A program made the translations under genes and the position numbers. A stretch of DNA of 64,000 bases from Codonopsis lanceolata (Eukaryota; Streptophyta; Magnoliopsida; Asterales; Campanulaceae): contig CM028384.1 of assembly GCA_013146195.2 (NCBI GenBank), forward strand, positions 74,806,728-74,870,727, given 5' to 3'. Of the stretch, positions 1-10,152 are shown one piece after another. Position 1 is the stretch's first letter. The number at the start of each line of letters is the position of its first letter. Under the pieces are notes generated by a model. It was not told where the DNA came from, made no database searches, and saw nothing but the letters and a program-made list of their open reading frames with translations.

Positions 1-349
1 TCACCATCAACTCATATACTTATAACCTTTCGAAGCCAACCAGAAGCCACATCTCAAGCTCTTATATTACATTTTCATCACCTTGGCTTATCTTGTCTTA
101 ACATGTTTAAGAAACGGATGACACACATGCACATTCAAAAGTCCTTTTTTTTTTTAAGAAAAGAAAGTTTCATTTGCATGCTTGCATCTTTTGTTTGCAT
201 CCTTTTACTGCATCTTATCAGGTCTTCTACCGCATCGGCCCTTGAAAAAATATAAATGTTCTACCAGCATCTTGCCAAGGACCACCTCTTAAAGATCCTC
301 AGCAACATCATCAAAAGATACACAAGCCAAACATCGACAACGTTCTGCC
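1..349. other. unassigned flank, probably internal to a Tat-like element
   Basis: I see no coding frame or RNA gene here. The stretch is moderately AT-rich and repeats the word GCATC at irregular spacing (for example 180-240), which becomes regular in the array just downstream. It is probably the 3' untranslated part of the LTR element whose LTR begins at 2020, but no protein domain confirms this. Confidence 0.3.
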
Positions 350-1680
350 ATAACGCTTCATAATCCTCGCTTCTCCCATGCTAGGATAAGCATTTTTTTT
401 TAAAAAAAAATCTGCATCGCTTCTCCTATGCTGGGATAATCACAAAAAAATATGCATCACTGCTCCTATGCTGGGATAAGTACATTAAAAAAAATCACAT
501 CACTTTCCCTATTCTTGGGGGAACACAGTTTAAAATTGCATTGTTTTCCTATTCTGGGGGAAACTCATTAAAAAAAATCGCATCGCTTTTGCTATTCTAG
601 GGAAAGCCCATTTTGAAAAGCAACATCGCTTTCCCTATGCTGGGGAAAGCCCATTTTGAAAAGCAGCATCGCTTTTCCTTTGATGGGAGAAACGCGTTTT
701 AAAAATACTTCTTTCCCCATGCTGCGGAAAGCCCATCTTGAAAAGCAGCATCGCTTTCCTATGCTGGGGAAAACCCATTTTGAAAAGCAGCATCACTTTC
801 CCTATGTTGGGGAAAACCCGTTTTGAAAATCAGCATCGTTTTCCCTATGCTGGAGAAAGCCCGTTTTGAAAAGTAACATCGCTTTTCCTTTGCTGGGAGA
901 AGCGTGTTTTAAAAATATCGTTTTCCATATTCTGGGGGAAATGTGTTGTTAAAGGTGGCATCGTTTTCCCTATTCTGGGGAAAACGCGTTTTAAAAGGTG
1001 GCATCGTTTTTCCTATTCTCGGGGAAACGCGTTTTGAAAGGTGGCATCATTTTTCCTATTCTAGAGGAAACACGTTTTAAAAGGTGGCATCATTTTCCCT
1101 ATTAAAGGGGAAACACGTTTTTAAAGGTGGCATCGTTTTTCCTATTTTGGGGAAGACGCATTTGAAAAAGAGGCATCGTTTTCCCTATTATGGGGAAGAC
1201 GCATTTTAAAAAGTGGCATCGTTTTCCCTATTCTAGGGAAGACGCATTTTAAAAAGGTGGCATCGTTTTCCCTATTATGGGGAAGACAGATTTTAAAAGG
1301 TGGCATCGTTTTTCCTATTCCGGGGAAGACGCGTTTTAAAAAGAGGCATCGTTTTCCCTATTTTGGGGGAGACGCATTTTAAAGGTTGCATCGTTTCCCT
1401 ATTTTGGGGAAGACGCGTTTTAAAAGTGACATCGTTTTCCCTATTCTGGGGAAAACGCACATTAAGAAGTGGTATCAGCTTTCCCTATTCTAGGGAAAGG
1501 GCATTAAGAAGTGGCATCGGCTTTCACTATTATGGGGAAAGGGCATTTAGAAGTGGCACCAGTTTTGCCTATTCTGGGCGAAACGCAGCCGACTCCCACC
1601 GGTTTTGCCTATTCTGGGCGAAACGCAGCCGAGTCCCACCGGTTTTGCCTATTTTGGGCGAAACGCACCATCCATCCCAC
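350..1680. repeat. tandem array of ~43-44 bp hairpin repeats
   Basis: About 30 degenerate units, each reading roughly GCATCGTTTTCCCTATTCTG then GGGAAAACGCGTTTTAAAAGGTG. The TTTCCC and GGGAAA parts of each unit are complementary, so each unit could form a small stem with the loop TATTCT. Subtypes drift along the array: units near 600-900 have a CCCATTTTGAAAAGCAG tail, those from 950 to 1450 a GCGTTTTAAAAGGTGG tail, and the last few are shorter. It lies upstream of a polypurine tract and LTR, where Tat/Ogre retrotransposons commonly carry tandem repeats in their 3' untranslated region. Open frames across it are repeat-driven and are not called. Confidence 0.85.
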
Positions 1681-2019
1681 TTAGTGTTGGTTGTTGTTTA
1701 TTTGCATGAGGCCGAACTACGTTTGGTCTGATTCCTTTTATAGGGACACGTAGGCAGCCTATTTCGGTAGATGCGGCCATCAGAGCATTTTATTGCATAT
1801 ATGCTTAAAGACTACGATAACCTGCTATAATCGACTAAATATGTCTAGGGTATGTGAGATTTGAATTGCACCCTATAAACTGTTGCATCTATAAACTGCC
1901 GCATATTGCATCTCTCCCCAAAATAATTTCCACGAAATTTGTGAGTCTATTTCTTATCAACGATGTTCGTTTATTTGGTAAGTTTCGGTTTACCCGTAAA
2001 CTCCATCGTTGAGGGGATC
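1681..2019 (+). other. 3' untranslated region and polypurine tract of Tat-like Ty3 element
   Basis: The segment holds the motif GAACTACGTTTGGTCTGATT (about 1713) followed by ACACGTAGGCAGCC (about 1745), a signature I associate with plant Tat/Ogre elements just before the 3' LTR. A purine-rich GAGGGGATC lies directly against the LTR start at 2020, fitting a polypurine tract. No coding sequence is visible. Assignment rests on these motifs and on the adjoining LTR. Confidence 0.6.
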
Positions 2020-2397
2020 TGTAGACACCCCAATTTTGTACCTCTGGTATGTAACATGATATAAAATATCAAGACATGTTAAAAATCTAACAAATGTTAA
2101 GTTACAAGGTTTAGATTGCAAAAAAATGCAAAAGAAATGAAATGATGCATGAACAGTGAATTGCAAGGGGCCAAAGTGCCAAAAATCAAAATAAAAGAGG
2201 CCCTGGGAGTTACCCAAGACCCCCTTGGCACCACCCATGATGCTTTTGGGAGCCGCCTCCACTTCTATTGTGGGTGGCACCCAACAGTTCCCCTGCACTG
2301 TAGCCGTTGGTCTTCGGTACAATTTTCTCAGTGCGTGGTACAAGCTGATAAAGCTTAGTGAATGAAACTTAACAACGAAGGAAGCCAGGATTCTCAC

Positions 2398-2407
2398 CTA
2401 TAAATAA
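2398..2407 (+). promoter_or_regulatory. LTR TATA box
   Basis: CTATAAATAA sits about 380 bases into the LTR. The related solo LTR has CAGTATAAATAGG at the equivalent place on the minus strand (about 24804-24816). Shared position in two diverged copies supports a genuine Pol II core promoter of this LTR family. Confidence 0.6.
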
Positions 2408-3084
2408 AGCCTCTCGGCTTCAGAAATTCATACCTTTTCACCGCGCAATGAGTGATCGCTCTCCCGAGAGAACGTCGAGAGGTTTATTCCTCTAGCCCCG
2501 AAGCTCCACTAAATCTCCCCCAAACAGCAAAACCAAGTGGCCAAAGTGAAACCTAGTTACCCTGCTAGGGTTCCGTCCTATTCCACCGATCCAAAAATCC
2601 CAACAACAAAAAACAGTTGCCCTGCCCGAATCCAGACGCCAAATCAGCAAAAAACAAGCAGTTGCTGCCTGATTTCCGTCGTCAGCAAGCAAACAACAGC
2701 AAAAAAAGCAAGCTGTTGCTCCGCCCGGTTCTCGAGGCCAGAAAGCAACTTTCGGAAGCAGTTAGTCTGCTTGAATCTCCACAACAGCAAAACAATAGCA
2801 AAAAAAAGACTCTCTCTCCCTGAAGGACAGAGCGAGCGCACCCTAAGCCTGCCAGAAGCTAGTTGGTACGGGATAAAACCCCTACGCTTCAAGAGGTAGG
2901 TTATTTAAAGTTTTATTATATAAAAAGTGCTATTTAGACTAGCAAAATGTAAGCAAAATAAGAAGTTATGCTACCCGAAGTTCTATAGAAAATAGCACTA
3001 AAAAGAGTCATTATTATGATCAAATATTTATAAATGTATGTGTAACTCCCGAAAGGAGGTTGTGGCAAGTGTTGTAATAATATA

Positions 3085-3184
<100 letters not shown>

Positions 3185-3487
3185 TAAATGTTTTATTTCA
3201 TCTGCTAAATAAATATATAAAAAAACATATTTTAGCCAAAAAACTATTTTGAGACCGAAAGGGCGAGTTGGGTGCCTAACACCTTCCCACCTTGTAAGTT
3301 AGCCTCTGAACCCTTTACAAATCTGGTTACATCTGGTTTTTATTTGTTTTTTCTTAAAATAAAGATGACGACTTTGTTGATTATATTTTGAGTCCACAAG
3401 AGGCCGGACGTATTCCACGCGCCTTAAAATGTTTTGATTTTGTTTTCCTTTAAGGGAAAATAAAATGTGAAAACCGGGGCACTTACA

Positions 3488-3508
3488 GTGGCAACTCCGT
3501 TAGGAACG
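3488..3508 (+). promoter_or_regulatory. primer-binding-site-like sequence
   Basis: GTGGCAACTCCGTTAGGAAC follows the LTR end at once. Plant Tat-type elements typically have a GTGGCGACTCC-like word there. The tRNA cannot be assigned by eye. Its presence means the LTR at 2020-3487 looks like a 5' LTR on this side and a 3' LTR on the other. Confidence 0.45.
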
Positions 3509-3814
3509 TTGTTTTTATTTTAAAGGAAAATAAAAACGGAGGGCTAGACTCATTTAAAAAATGTTTTCTTTTGTTTTTTGGCTAAATATGCTTATTATAT
3601 TTATTTAGCATTTTAAATATCACTTTTTTATATATCAGTATTCATATTTGTGCAAATAACTGTGAAACTTACAACAGCTTCGTTTCAGGTACCGTTGTGA
3701 GTATAAAAAAAAGAAAAAAAAAAGAGAGAATAAAATAGAATTTTTTGCGGGATAAAAAAAAGTAAGGGGCTTATTATTGCTTTATTTGGCTTTATCTTAC
3801 TATTATTATTCGGC

Positions 3815-3879
<65 letters not shown>

Positions 3880-4019
3880 GCAAATAACGTGATAAACCGG
3901 TGAAAACAACCGGTTGATCACATTATAAGTTGAGTCCCACGTAGGGGCAGATTTGAGGCGTGACATAATTGATCTAGAATACACGAATTCAAGAGATCCA
4001 TGAACTCGCTCCATGAAAT
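3509..4019. other. AT-rich leader-like stretch with (TA)n run
   Basis: No coding sequence is evident. It contains a purine run (3700-3735) and a (TA)n tract at about 3819-3874. From about 3885 the sequence changes character (GATAAACCGGTGAAAACAAC). Somewhere here the Tat-like sequence is cut off and the minus-strand copia remnant begins; no clean junction is visible. Confidence 0.5.
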
Positions 4020-5436
4020 ATTACCAAACTAAATACTTCCAAAATCTTCACACATGGCATCTTCATTTTGAAACACAACGTGAGCTCCACCTTAAATGAT
4101 AAGCCCTTGTGGTAAATACAAGTTGTTTTTTTGTTTCCATCCATGAGAAAACAATCACCACGAATCTCATCTTTCTATCACGAACTTTGTAATTGAGACC
4201 TTTTGAATCTAAGGAACCCAAAAAAAAAAAATTACATCTCTCCTCAAGTTAGGAACATGGCGAACTTCAGTTGCCGTTTTTATTGCACCTTTAGTCTTGA
4301 TTTTTATTATTCTGACACCTTCAATCTTGCAAGAAAAATCATCTGCCAAAAATACATCACCACTTGAACTTTGGTAGGAAGAAAATGTATATTTATTGAA
4401 ACACATGTGAAAAGAACATCTGGAATCAAGAACTAATTCACTCCGTAGATTATCACCACGGTCACATTGAGTGCATCACCATAATTCTCGTCATTGCTAA
4501 TACCACCCTCGTGAAATATGACAATATTAGCATTTGGATTCAATTATTTATTCACTTCATCCTTGAGCTTTTGACAAATACGAATAACATGACTCATCTC
4601 ATTACAATGCCAACACTTTTTTTTTTTCTTGAAAAGTCTTCTTATTCTTCTCACCACCACTTGAACCTTGACTGGACGAATCACTAACATGTTTAACCTT
4701 ACTTCTCACATACAAAACATCACTATTATTATTCTTCTTAGAATCATTGTTCATAGAAACATTTGTTAATAATTAAGTTTATACATCACCTAAAGTAAGC
4801 ACGTTTTTTCATGCATAATAGTTGTAATTAAATACTTGTAAGATGGTGGCAAATACTTCAATAAAATTAAACATGGATCTTCATCTTATATTTTAACACT
4901 AATTAATATTCTCCAACTCACAAAATATTTAGTTAAAAACATTCAAGTGATCATGAATATTCGTACATGCAGACATCATGAAATTAAACAACTCATTCTT
5001 TAGGTACAACCAATTTGACATATATTTCCTATGTAGAGGCACTTCAACTCTCCCATAACGTCTTCGCTGATTTTTCAGAGCTAACGTTGTAGAAAACATT
5101 ATTGGCGCAACATCACCGAATAATGTTAGCCACCATTTGATCAATTATCGTTCGCCGATTTTTCGAGCTAAAAAAACATTATTGGCGCAACATCACCGAA
5201 TAATGTTAGCCACCATTTGATCAATTATCTTCCATACCTCATATTTCGTATGATCGAGCTTTGCTTCCTTTCCTTTATCTTGATTTACTTGGATCAACAC
5301 ATTCATAACTTTAAACTTGTCACAAACTAAATTTATTACTAATTTCTCCAATTGGAATTAAGTAGAATTTCCAACACCCGTCATCTTCAAAAAATCTCAA
5401 ATCTATTGATCTCAAAATTTCGATTAGCCCAAAGTT
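4020..5436 (-). pseudogene. copia gag-protease remnant
   Basis: Read leftwards from the primer site at 5437, this is the start of a Ty1/copia polyprotein broken by many stops and frameshifts. At about 4573-4615 the minus strand encodes a zinc knuckle, CWHCNEMSHVIRIC, matching the nucleocapsid CX2CX4HX4C pattern. At about 4417-4440 it encodes LVLDSRCSFHMC, the aspartic protease active site with the usual DSG changed to DSR. Downstream, at 4209-4406, a 65-residue open stretch contains TEVRHVPNLRRDVI, typical of the region between copia protease and integrase. Integrase, reverse transcriptase and RNase H are absent, so only the 5' third survives. The HMC after the active site resembles Tork-like lineages, but this is tentative. 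Confidence 0.75.
5062..5229. repeat. internal tandem duplication in copia gag remnant
   Basis: Two head-to-tail units of about 85 bases (about 5062-5149 and 5150-5229) share AACATTATTGGCGCAACATC and CACCATTTGATCAATTATC, with a short deletion in the second. They lie in the gag-encoding part and add to its disruption. Confidence 0.85.
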
Positions 5437-5448
5437 CTGATACCAGCT
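5437..5448 (-). promoter_or_regulatory. tRNA-Met-type primer binding site of copia element
   Basis: On the minus strand the sequence reads AGCTGGTATCAGAAC across the LTR junction. TGGTATCAGA is the standard initiator tRNA-Met primer site of plant copia elements and sits two or three bases from the LTR end. Confidence 0.75.
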
Positions 5449-5960
5449 TGTTATAAAAATGAGAATATTCTTGAATTAAGAATTCCAAATTTCTATTATC
5501 AATGCGGAAGAGAATTGGTCAAAAATAATAGTACAAAATATTTGGACGAATAATGACAAGATGATAGAAAATATAACGGAATAAACAAAAGGAAACAAAA
5601 GAATTTTATGTGGGTTAATCCTATAAAAAAACAAACAACAACTTCACTATAAATGATGCATATATTAATTAGAATAAAGAGTTTCCAATATACTCATCCT
5701 ATATAGGGAAATGGTTACAAGGATTGACACTATCCCACGGTCCAAAATAGTGACACACTATTTTGTTTAACACCGCCAAGATTTTGAGACCCTCAATCAT
5801 CAAATGTGTCCGCCGTCCGTCTCTCACTATTTGTATTTCACCGTCTTCGACTTGTCTCCAAATAAAGTTGTAACACACCTTTTTATATAGGCCCTAAGAA
5901 AAACCCAATTTAATATGGATTTAGACTTCTAATACATATCAATAAAGAAATTATATTACA
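5449..5960 (-). mobile_element. 5' LTR of truncated copia element
   Basis: The segment begins TGTTATAA next to the primer site and probably ends TTATATTACA near 5960, just before the Helitron end at 5972. The length of about 510 bases is ordinary for copia. The outer boundary is a guess, because the other LTR is missing and no target duplication can be checked. Confidence 0.6.
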
Positions 5961-6208
5961 ATTAGAATTAACCAGTTTTTTTAACACGTACGTTAAACGC
6001 ACCTCAACTAATCATTATAGAATTAAAAAAAATTTCTTTATACACAATTTGTTGTCTTATTAGTTGGTTTTTCATCTTCATCGCATATCAATATCTTCAA
6101 ACCAAATAATGTGTTACTATAAAACTACGACATATAACTGTTCCTGGTTAAATACTTGTTTTTTTTTTCAAAAAGAAATCTATGTGCAATTATCGACTTT
6201 GACACTTG

Positions 6209-6530
6209 TTAATAGTTATTACATATGATATCAGCAATGTAAATTGTCTTCTCTAGAACTTGAAAGACAGTCTTACATCGGATATAGTTAATGACAATTT
6301 TGGGATAAAAAACATTTTCTCCAACATTGCTTCCTTTCAATTTTTTTGTTTCAACAATGTGACCTCCAAGATTTATGATAATTAGTCTTGTTCCATTGCA
6401 TAACCCTACAACATGGTCAATATTTCTCAATAGCATTACTGGAACACTAATTTTAAGTGTCAATTAATGGTCTGACAACCCCAAACACTTAATACTATTC
6501 AAAAACTCTGTATAATGAATGTCTTCGAAC
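6209..6530 (-). pseudogene. Helitron PIF1-like helicase fragment (copy A)
   Basis: The longest open stretch (6209-6463) encodes LKISVPVMLLRNIDHVVGLC followed by NGTRLIIINLGGHIVE, the conserved late part of the Helitron helicase (the family typically has VPVMLLRNI and LCNGTRL). An in-frame stop precedes it; upstream residues FLNSIKCLGLS continue the homology to about 6530. In an autonomous element the helicase unwinds DNA during rolling-circle transposition. Here only about 100 residues of a protein normally over 1,000 long remain, so it is a fossil. Helitron B carries the equivalent piece, so the truncation predates their separation. Confidence 0.85.
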
Positions 6531-6539
6531 AAATTTGAA

Positions 6540-7600
6540 TTTTTTTCGCCCTACAAATAGAATCTGAATTCAAATAAGTTTTTCCTTTAGAATGATTACT
6601 TTTATTAAAGTATATTTGTATTTTATGAATAAATAAATTTCTGAGAAGAAAATAAGCTAAAATCAAAATAACGAATTTTTTTTACCGTTAACTATTATTT
6701 TTGTTTTGTAAATTATTTTGATTTTAATAACTTCCATTATATTTTTTTTGTTTTATTGACTTCGTAACTATTATTTTTGTTTTATTTTTAAGAATTAGTT
6801 TTACGAAAAAAAAATTGTTCCGTAATTTTTTTATTATTTTGCTAACCTCAGTTTAAATTGTTTTGTTTTATTGACTCAATAACAGTTATTTTTGTTCCAT
6901 CAAATATTTTTTTAATTTTACTAACGTATTTTTGTTTTACATAACTATCTTTAATAAAAAAATTTAAACTTTTGTTTCGTAAATTATTTTTATAATTTTA
7001 CTAACCTCGGTTTAAATTATATTTATTTTATTGAATCCGTAACTATTATTTTTGTTACATCAAATACTTTTATGTAACTAATGTATTTTTGTTTTACATA
7101 GCTATTTTTAAGAATTTCTTTTAAAATTTTGTTCCGTAAATTATTTATATTATTTTAGTAACCTCAGTTTAACTTGTTTTTGTTTTTATGAACTTTGTAA
7201 CTTATTTTTGTTCCATCAAATATTTTTATTTTACTAACGTATTTTTGTTTTACATATATACTTTTAAAAATTTGTTTTAAACTTTTGTTCCGTAAATTAT
7301 TTTATTTTACTAACCTCCGCATTAAATTATTTTTGTTTTGTTGATTCTGTAACTTTTATTTTTGTTGTGGCTTGTTCCATAAACTATTTTTATTTTACTA
7401 ACTTCTTATATTTTTATTTTCTTGACTCTGGAACTATTATTTTTGTTTTAGTTACTATTTTTTTTAAAGAGAGAAAAATGTTTAAACGTAACTAAAAGAG
7501 AGGAGATGGTGATGATGAGAAAGAAAATAGGGAGGAGACGGAAGAGAGAAAGAGAAATATAAATATACAATCAGAGAAGATATAAGAGAGAAAATGTAAA
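6540..7600. repeat. degenerate repeats inside Helitron A
   Basis: Multiple diverged units contain TTTTTGTTTTATTGACT, CGTAACTATTATTTTTGTT and CCGTAAATTATTTT at intervals of roughly 90-190 bases. The same set, reverse complemented, fills 50860-51620 in Helitron B. No protein is encoded. Confidence 0.75.
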
Positions 7601-7692
7601 ATGGTAACTCAAAAGTCAATAATTTAAAAGTAAGATTTTAGAGGGAGAAATCTATCCTTACCATTATATATATATATATACACACGTGTTTG

Positions 7693-8271
7693 ATCTTCAC
7701 TATTCCACTTTGAATTTGAGACAAAGGAAAGTCCAACAAGAATTTTGGAATAGACTGAGTACTCTTTTTCTCCAAATATACTTTATTTTACTTTACCACT
7801 TTTCAAAGTCATTTGATTATAATATTTTATGAGTTAATAGTCAAATTGATCATCAAAATTTTGTTTAATGATCTAACTATACCATCTAATTCACAAAATA
7901 ATCACAACAAGATCATTTTAATCTTCAAGTGGCAAAATAACCACTCCCATCATTAATCGTCAAAAACTTAACGGAGGTGCTGACATGTATGTTCACAAAG
8001 ATAAAAATTAACCACTTGCAAAATTTTCCATTTTCATGAGTTATGGTAATTACAAAAGATTTTAAAGAATGGGGGAAAATGTTTATGAACGTACACATAA
8101 GCACATGCATTAAGTTTTTACGAAAAAAAAAAACTGATGGACATTAAGTTTTTACAAAAAACTGACGGCAATGGTTATTTTGTCAACTTAAGAATAGTTT
8201 GATTGTTTTCTAATCACATTTCGTGAGTTTTATAGTATAATGGGATCCCTGTGCCTAGTTCGATGATCACT
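7693..8271. other. AT-rich spacer, nothing recognised
   Basis: No coding frame, RNA gene or element end was recognised. There is a short internal repeat, CATTAAGTTTTTACGAAAAA and its near copy (about 8108-8165), each followed by ACTGA. Confidence 0.6.
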
Positions 8272-8283
8272 TTTGCCATTAAC

Positions 8284-8526
8284 CTGTATCCAAAAAGGGA
8301 AACTTTTTCCTCGAGAGTCTCCACACCTCAGTCCCATGAGAATGTGAGAGGAAAAATCACGGTAATTCAGCGATTAAGTAGCTAGAAGGACCCGTGCCTA
8401 GTACCTACAAGGAGCCACTCTCACAAGAGGATGAAACCCCCACACTACGGTTGCTAGGATTCGATCATTGGTCTTGTATCCAAATCTACTAGCTCTTAAC
8501 CAACTGAGCTAAGCCCGTGAGACACG
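8284..8526 (-). mobile_element. tRNA-derived SINE with 12-bp target duplication
   Basis: Read on the minus strand the element starts CACGGGCTTAGCTCAGTTGG (A box near 8495-8513) and has a B-box-like GATCGAATCC (near 8455-8468), about 40 bases apart as in tRNA-derived Pol III promoters. It is about 243 bases long. The same 12-mer, TTTGCCATTAAC, stands on both sides (8272-8283 and 8527-8538), a perfect target duplication. SINEs are copied by LINE enzymes in trans; no LINE is in this window. Confidence 0.9.
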
Positions 8527-8538
8527 TTTGCCATTAAC

Positions 8539-9228
8539 TCCATCTTTATTGATCTTGAGATTACCAAAAAAAAAAAAAAGGTTCATTGATTTGGCACAGT
8601 AAAAAAAAAGGGTATTAAAGGAAAACGAAATAGGGTTTGTTGATTGCTCAGTACATGAATTCAATTGTAGTCTAGCCATTGAATCAACCCTTTAGATTAC
8701 ATTGCATGTCTCTTTCTGAAATGTTTATATTCCAAAATAAATATTTAATTATTTAAGAAAGTTACTAAATTCTTCTTTACCAACGTATTTCATTCGTTTC
8801 AAACAAATAATTATCATACTATTTTTTAGATGTTTCATTTAAAAAGTTCAATCTAAAAAATCATTTTTACAATCTCCACATCTAACATTTCAACTTTACC
8901 CAACACATTGAATATTAACATTATTTTTTCTTCATGGTTAATGGTTTTAATTGTTGGAAAACTAGTGTTTTTAAATAAAGTAAATTAAGGTTTTGAGGCA
9001 CTAATTTATTTGTAAGTCATTTATGTAATGACTATAGTAATTATGGAATTATGTTCTTCTCCGTTAGTACATAAGAATACTATATTTATTTGTCCAATTC
9101 GGATATCGGATGAATAAGTTATAGAGGTTTAAAGTAGGACATTGGAAATGTTGGAAGTGTGTTATCCCACATTGGAAAAATATGAAAGGTTTGAAGGGTT
9201 TATATACAAAGGCTCCCTTGTGTTTGGG
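8539..9228. other. AT-rich spacer with promoter-like CCCACATTGG block
   Basis: No gene is seen. A degenerate Stowaway-like fragment may lie at about 8786-8870. At 9162-9205 ATCCCACATTGG is followed by TTTATATACAAAGG, a CCAAT-like and TATA arrangement resembling LTR promoters; the related ATCCCACATTGGAAAA occurs at 13676. No LTR ends could be placed. Confidence 0.4.
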
Positions 9229-9709
9229 TAAGCTTACCTTTAAGTGCATGTAGTTCTTACATGGGACGATCGTCTCCTAGGATACAACGGCAATACCGAA
9301 TGACTTTGCACTGAAGGTCCGATGAACTGAATAAGCAGTGTTCTAAAACTCCCCGCCTAGGCCCTAGGCCCTAGGCCCTAGGCCCTAGGCCCCTCTCTAC
9401 CGCCGCGACTTTCTTATTCGCCGCCTACCGCCTAATCGACCAAGTCGGCGCCTACGTTGCTGGTCTGTTGTAGGAGCAGTAAGTAGGTGGAGTAAGCTTA
9501 CCTTTAAGTGCATGGAGTTCTTACATGGAACGATCGTCTCCCAAGATACAACGGCAGTACCGGATGACTTTGCACTAAAGGTCTGACGAACTGAATAAGC
9601 AATGTTCTAAAACTCCCCGCCTAAGCCCTAGACCCCTCTCTACCACCGCGACTTTCTTAGTTACCGCCTACCGCCTAATCGACCAAGTCGGCGCCTACAT
9701 TGCTGGTCT
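9229..9709. repeat. imperfect ~240 bp tandem duplication
   Basis: Unit one (9229-9466) and unit two (9493-9709) share TAAGCTTACCTTTAAGTGCA, ACGATCGTCTCC and TTTGCACT, then a TGTTCTAAAACTCCCCGCC block and a block ending TGCTGGTCT. Unit one has a run of four to five CCTAGG-type heptamers (about 9357-9392) where unit two has one. The unit junction is a 27-base piece, TTGTAGGAGCAGTAAGTAGG plus GTGGAGT, that occurs again at 9821-9847. Confidence 0.85.
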
Positions 9710-10152
9710 ACCAGATAGATAGAAGAAAGAAAATGAAAAAAAGATGAAAAAGAAGGGGGCTGTTTCGAGACTCATAATTTAGAATGAAAAGGGATTAAGG
9801 AAGATATGATAGACTGTGGGTTGTAGGAGCAGTAAGTAGGTGGAGTAATATTTTTTTTTGTTTTTAGTTCTAAACTTGACTGGTTTATTGCTTTGGGGTT
9901 GTTGAGAATTGAGATTAAAGGTAGGTTTGTATATTTTTGTTCATTATACAAATATAGACAAGTGTTTGGTAAAATGACAAGCATTAAAAAATTAAATTTG
10001 TAGTCAATGTGTTTGATTTTTGATGTAAATTATCAAAAAAATGGTAGTTATGCCTTAATTCTAGGCCCCGCCTAGGCTCCGATTACGTCCCGACTAGTCC
10101 TCTAGGTGCTAGTGTGCCGCCTAATAACCGCCTAACAATTTTTAGAACATTG
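9600..10152. mobile_element. short inverted-repeat element (CAATGTTCTAAAA ends)
   Basis: The left end CAATGTTCTAAAACTCCCCG and the right end AACAATTTTTAGAACATTG are near inverted complements over about 14 bases, with CCGCCTA-rich subterminal sequence on both sides. A second left end of the same type is at 9336 because of the flanking duplication. No matching target duplication was found, so the superfamily is not assigned; hAT or CACTA relatives with such ends are common in plants. Confidence 0.5.

Larger units (their letters stand above)
5972..7692 (-). mobile_element. Helitron A, non-autonomous, with helicase remnant
   Basis: The 3' end lies on the left, on the minus strand: a short hairpin made of GTGCGTTTAACGTACG, then TTAAAAAAACTGG and a following T, which is the Helitron CTRR terminus inserted at A/T. 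The right end is less certain: a TC preceded by A at 7692, or the edge of the (TA)n at about 7680. The body matches Helitron B (50648-52400) in reverse complement, including the leader GGTAAGGATAGATTTCTCCC, a middle of degenerate AACAAAAATAATAGTTACG repeats and the PIF1-like helicase fragment. No Rep/HUH domain is present, so it cannot move by itself. Confidence 0.8.

Noticed and set aside
350..1680. CRISPR-like direct repeats
   Set aside because: Units are contiguous and degenerate with no unique spacers, and the context is a plant retrotransposon.
1300..1731. 143-codon open frame
   Set aside because: It runs through the 43-44 bp repeats; the apparent peptide repeats reflect the DNA repeat and have no gene features.
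8455..8513. possible tRNA gene
   Set aside because: A and B boxes are present but there is no cloverleaf with acceptor stem; 12-bp target duplications show it is a SINE.
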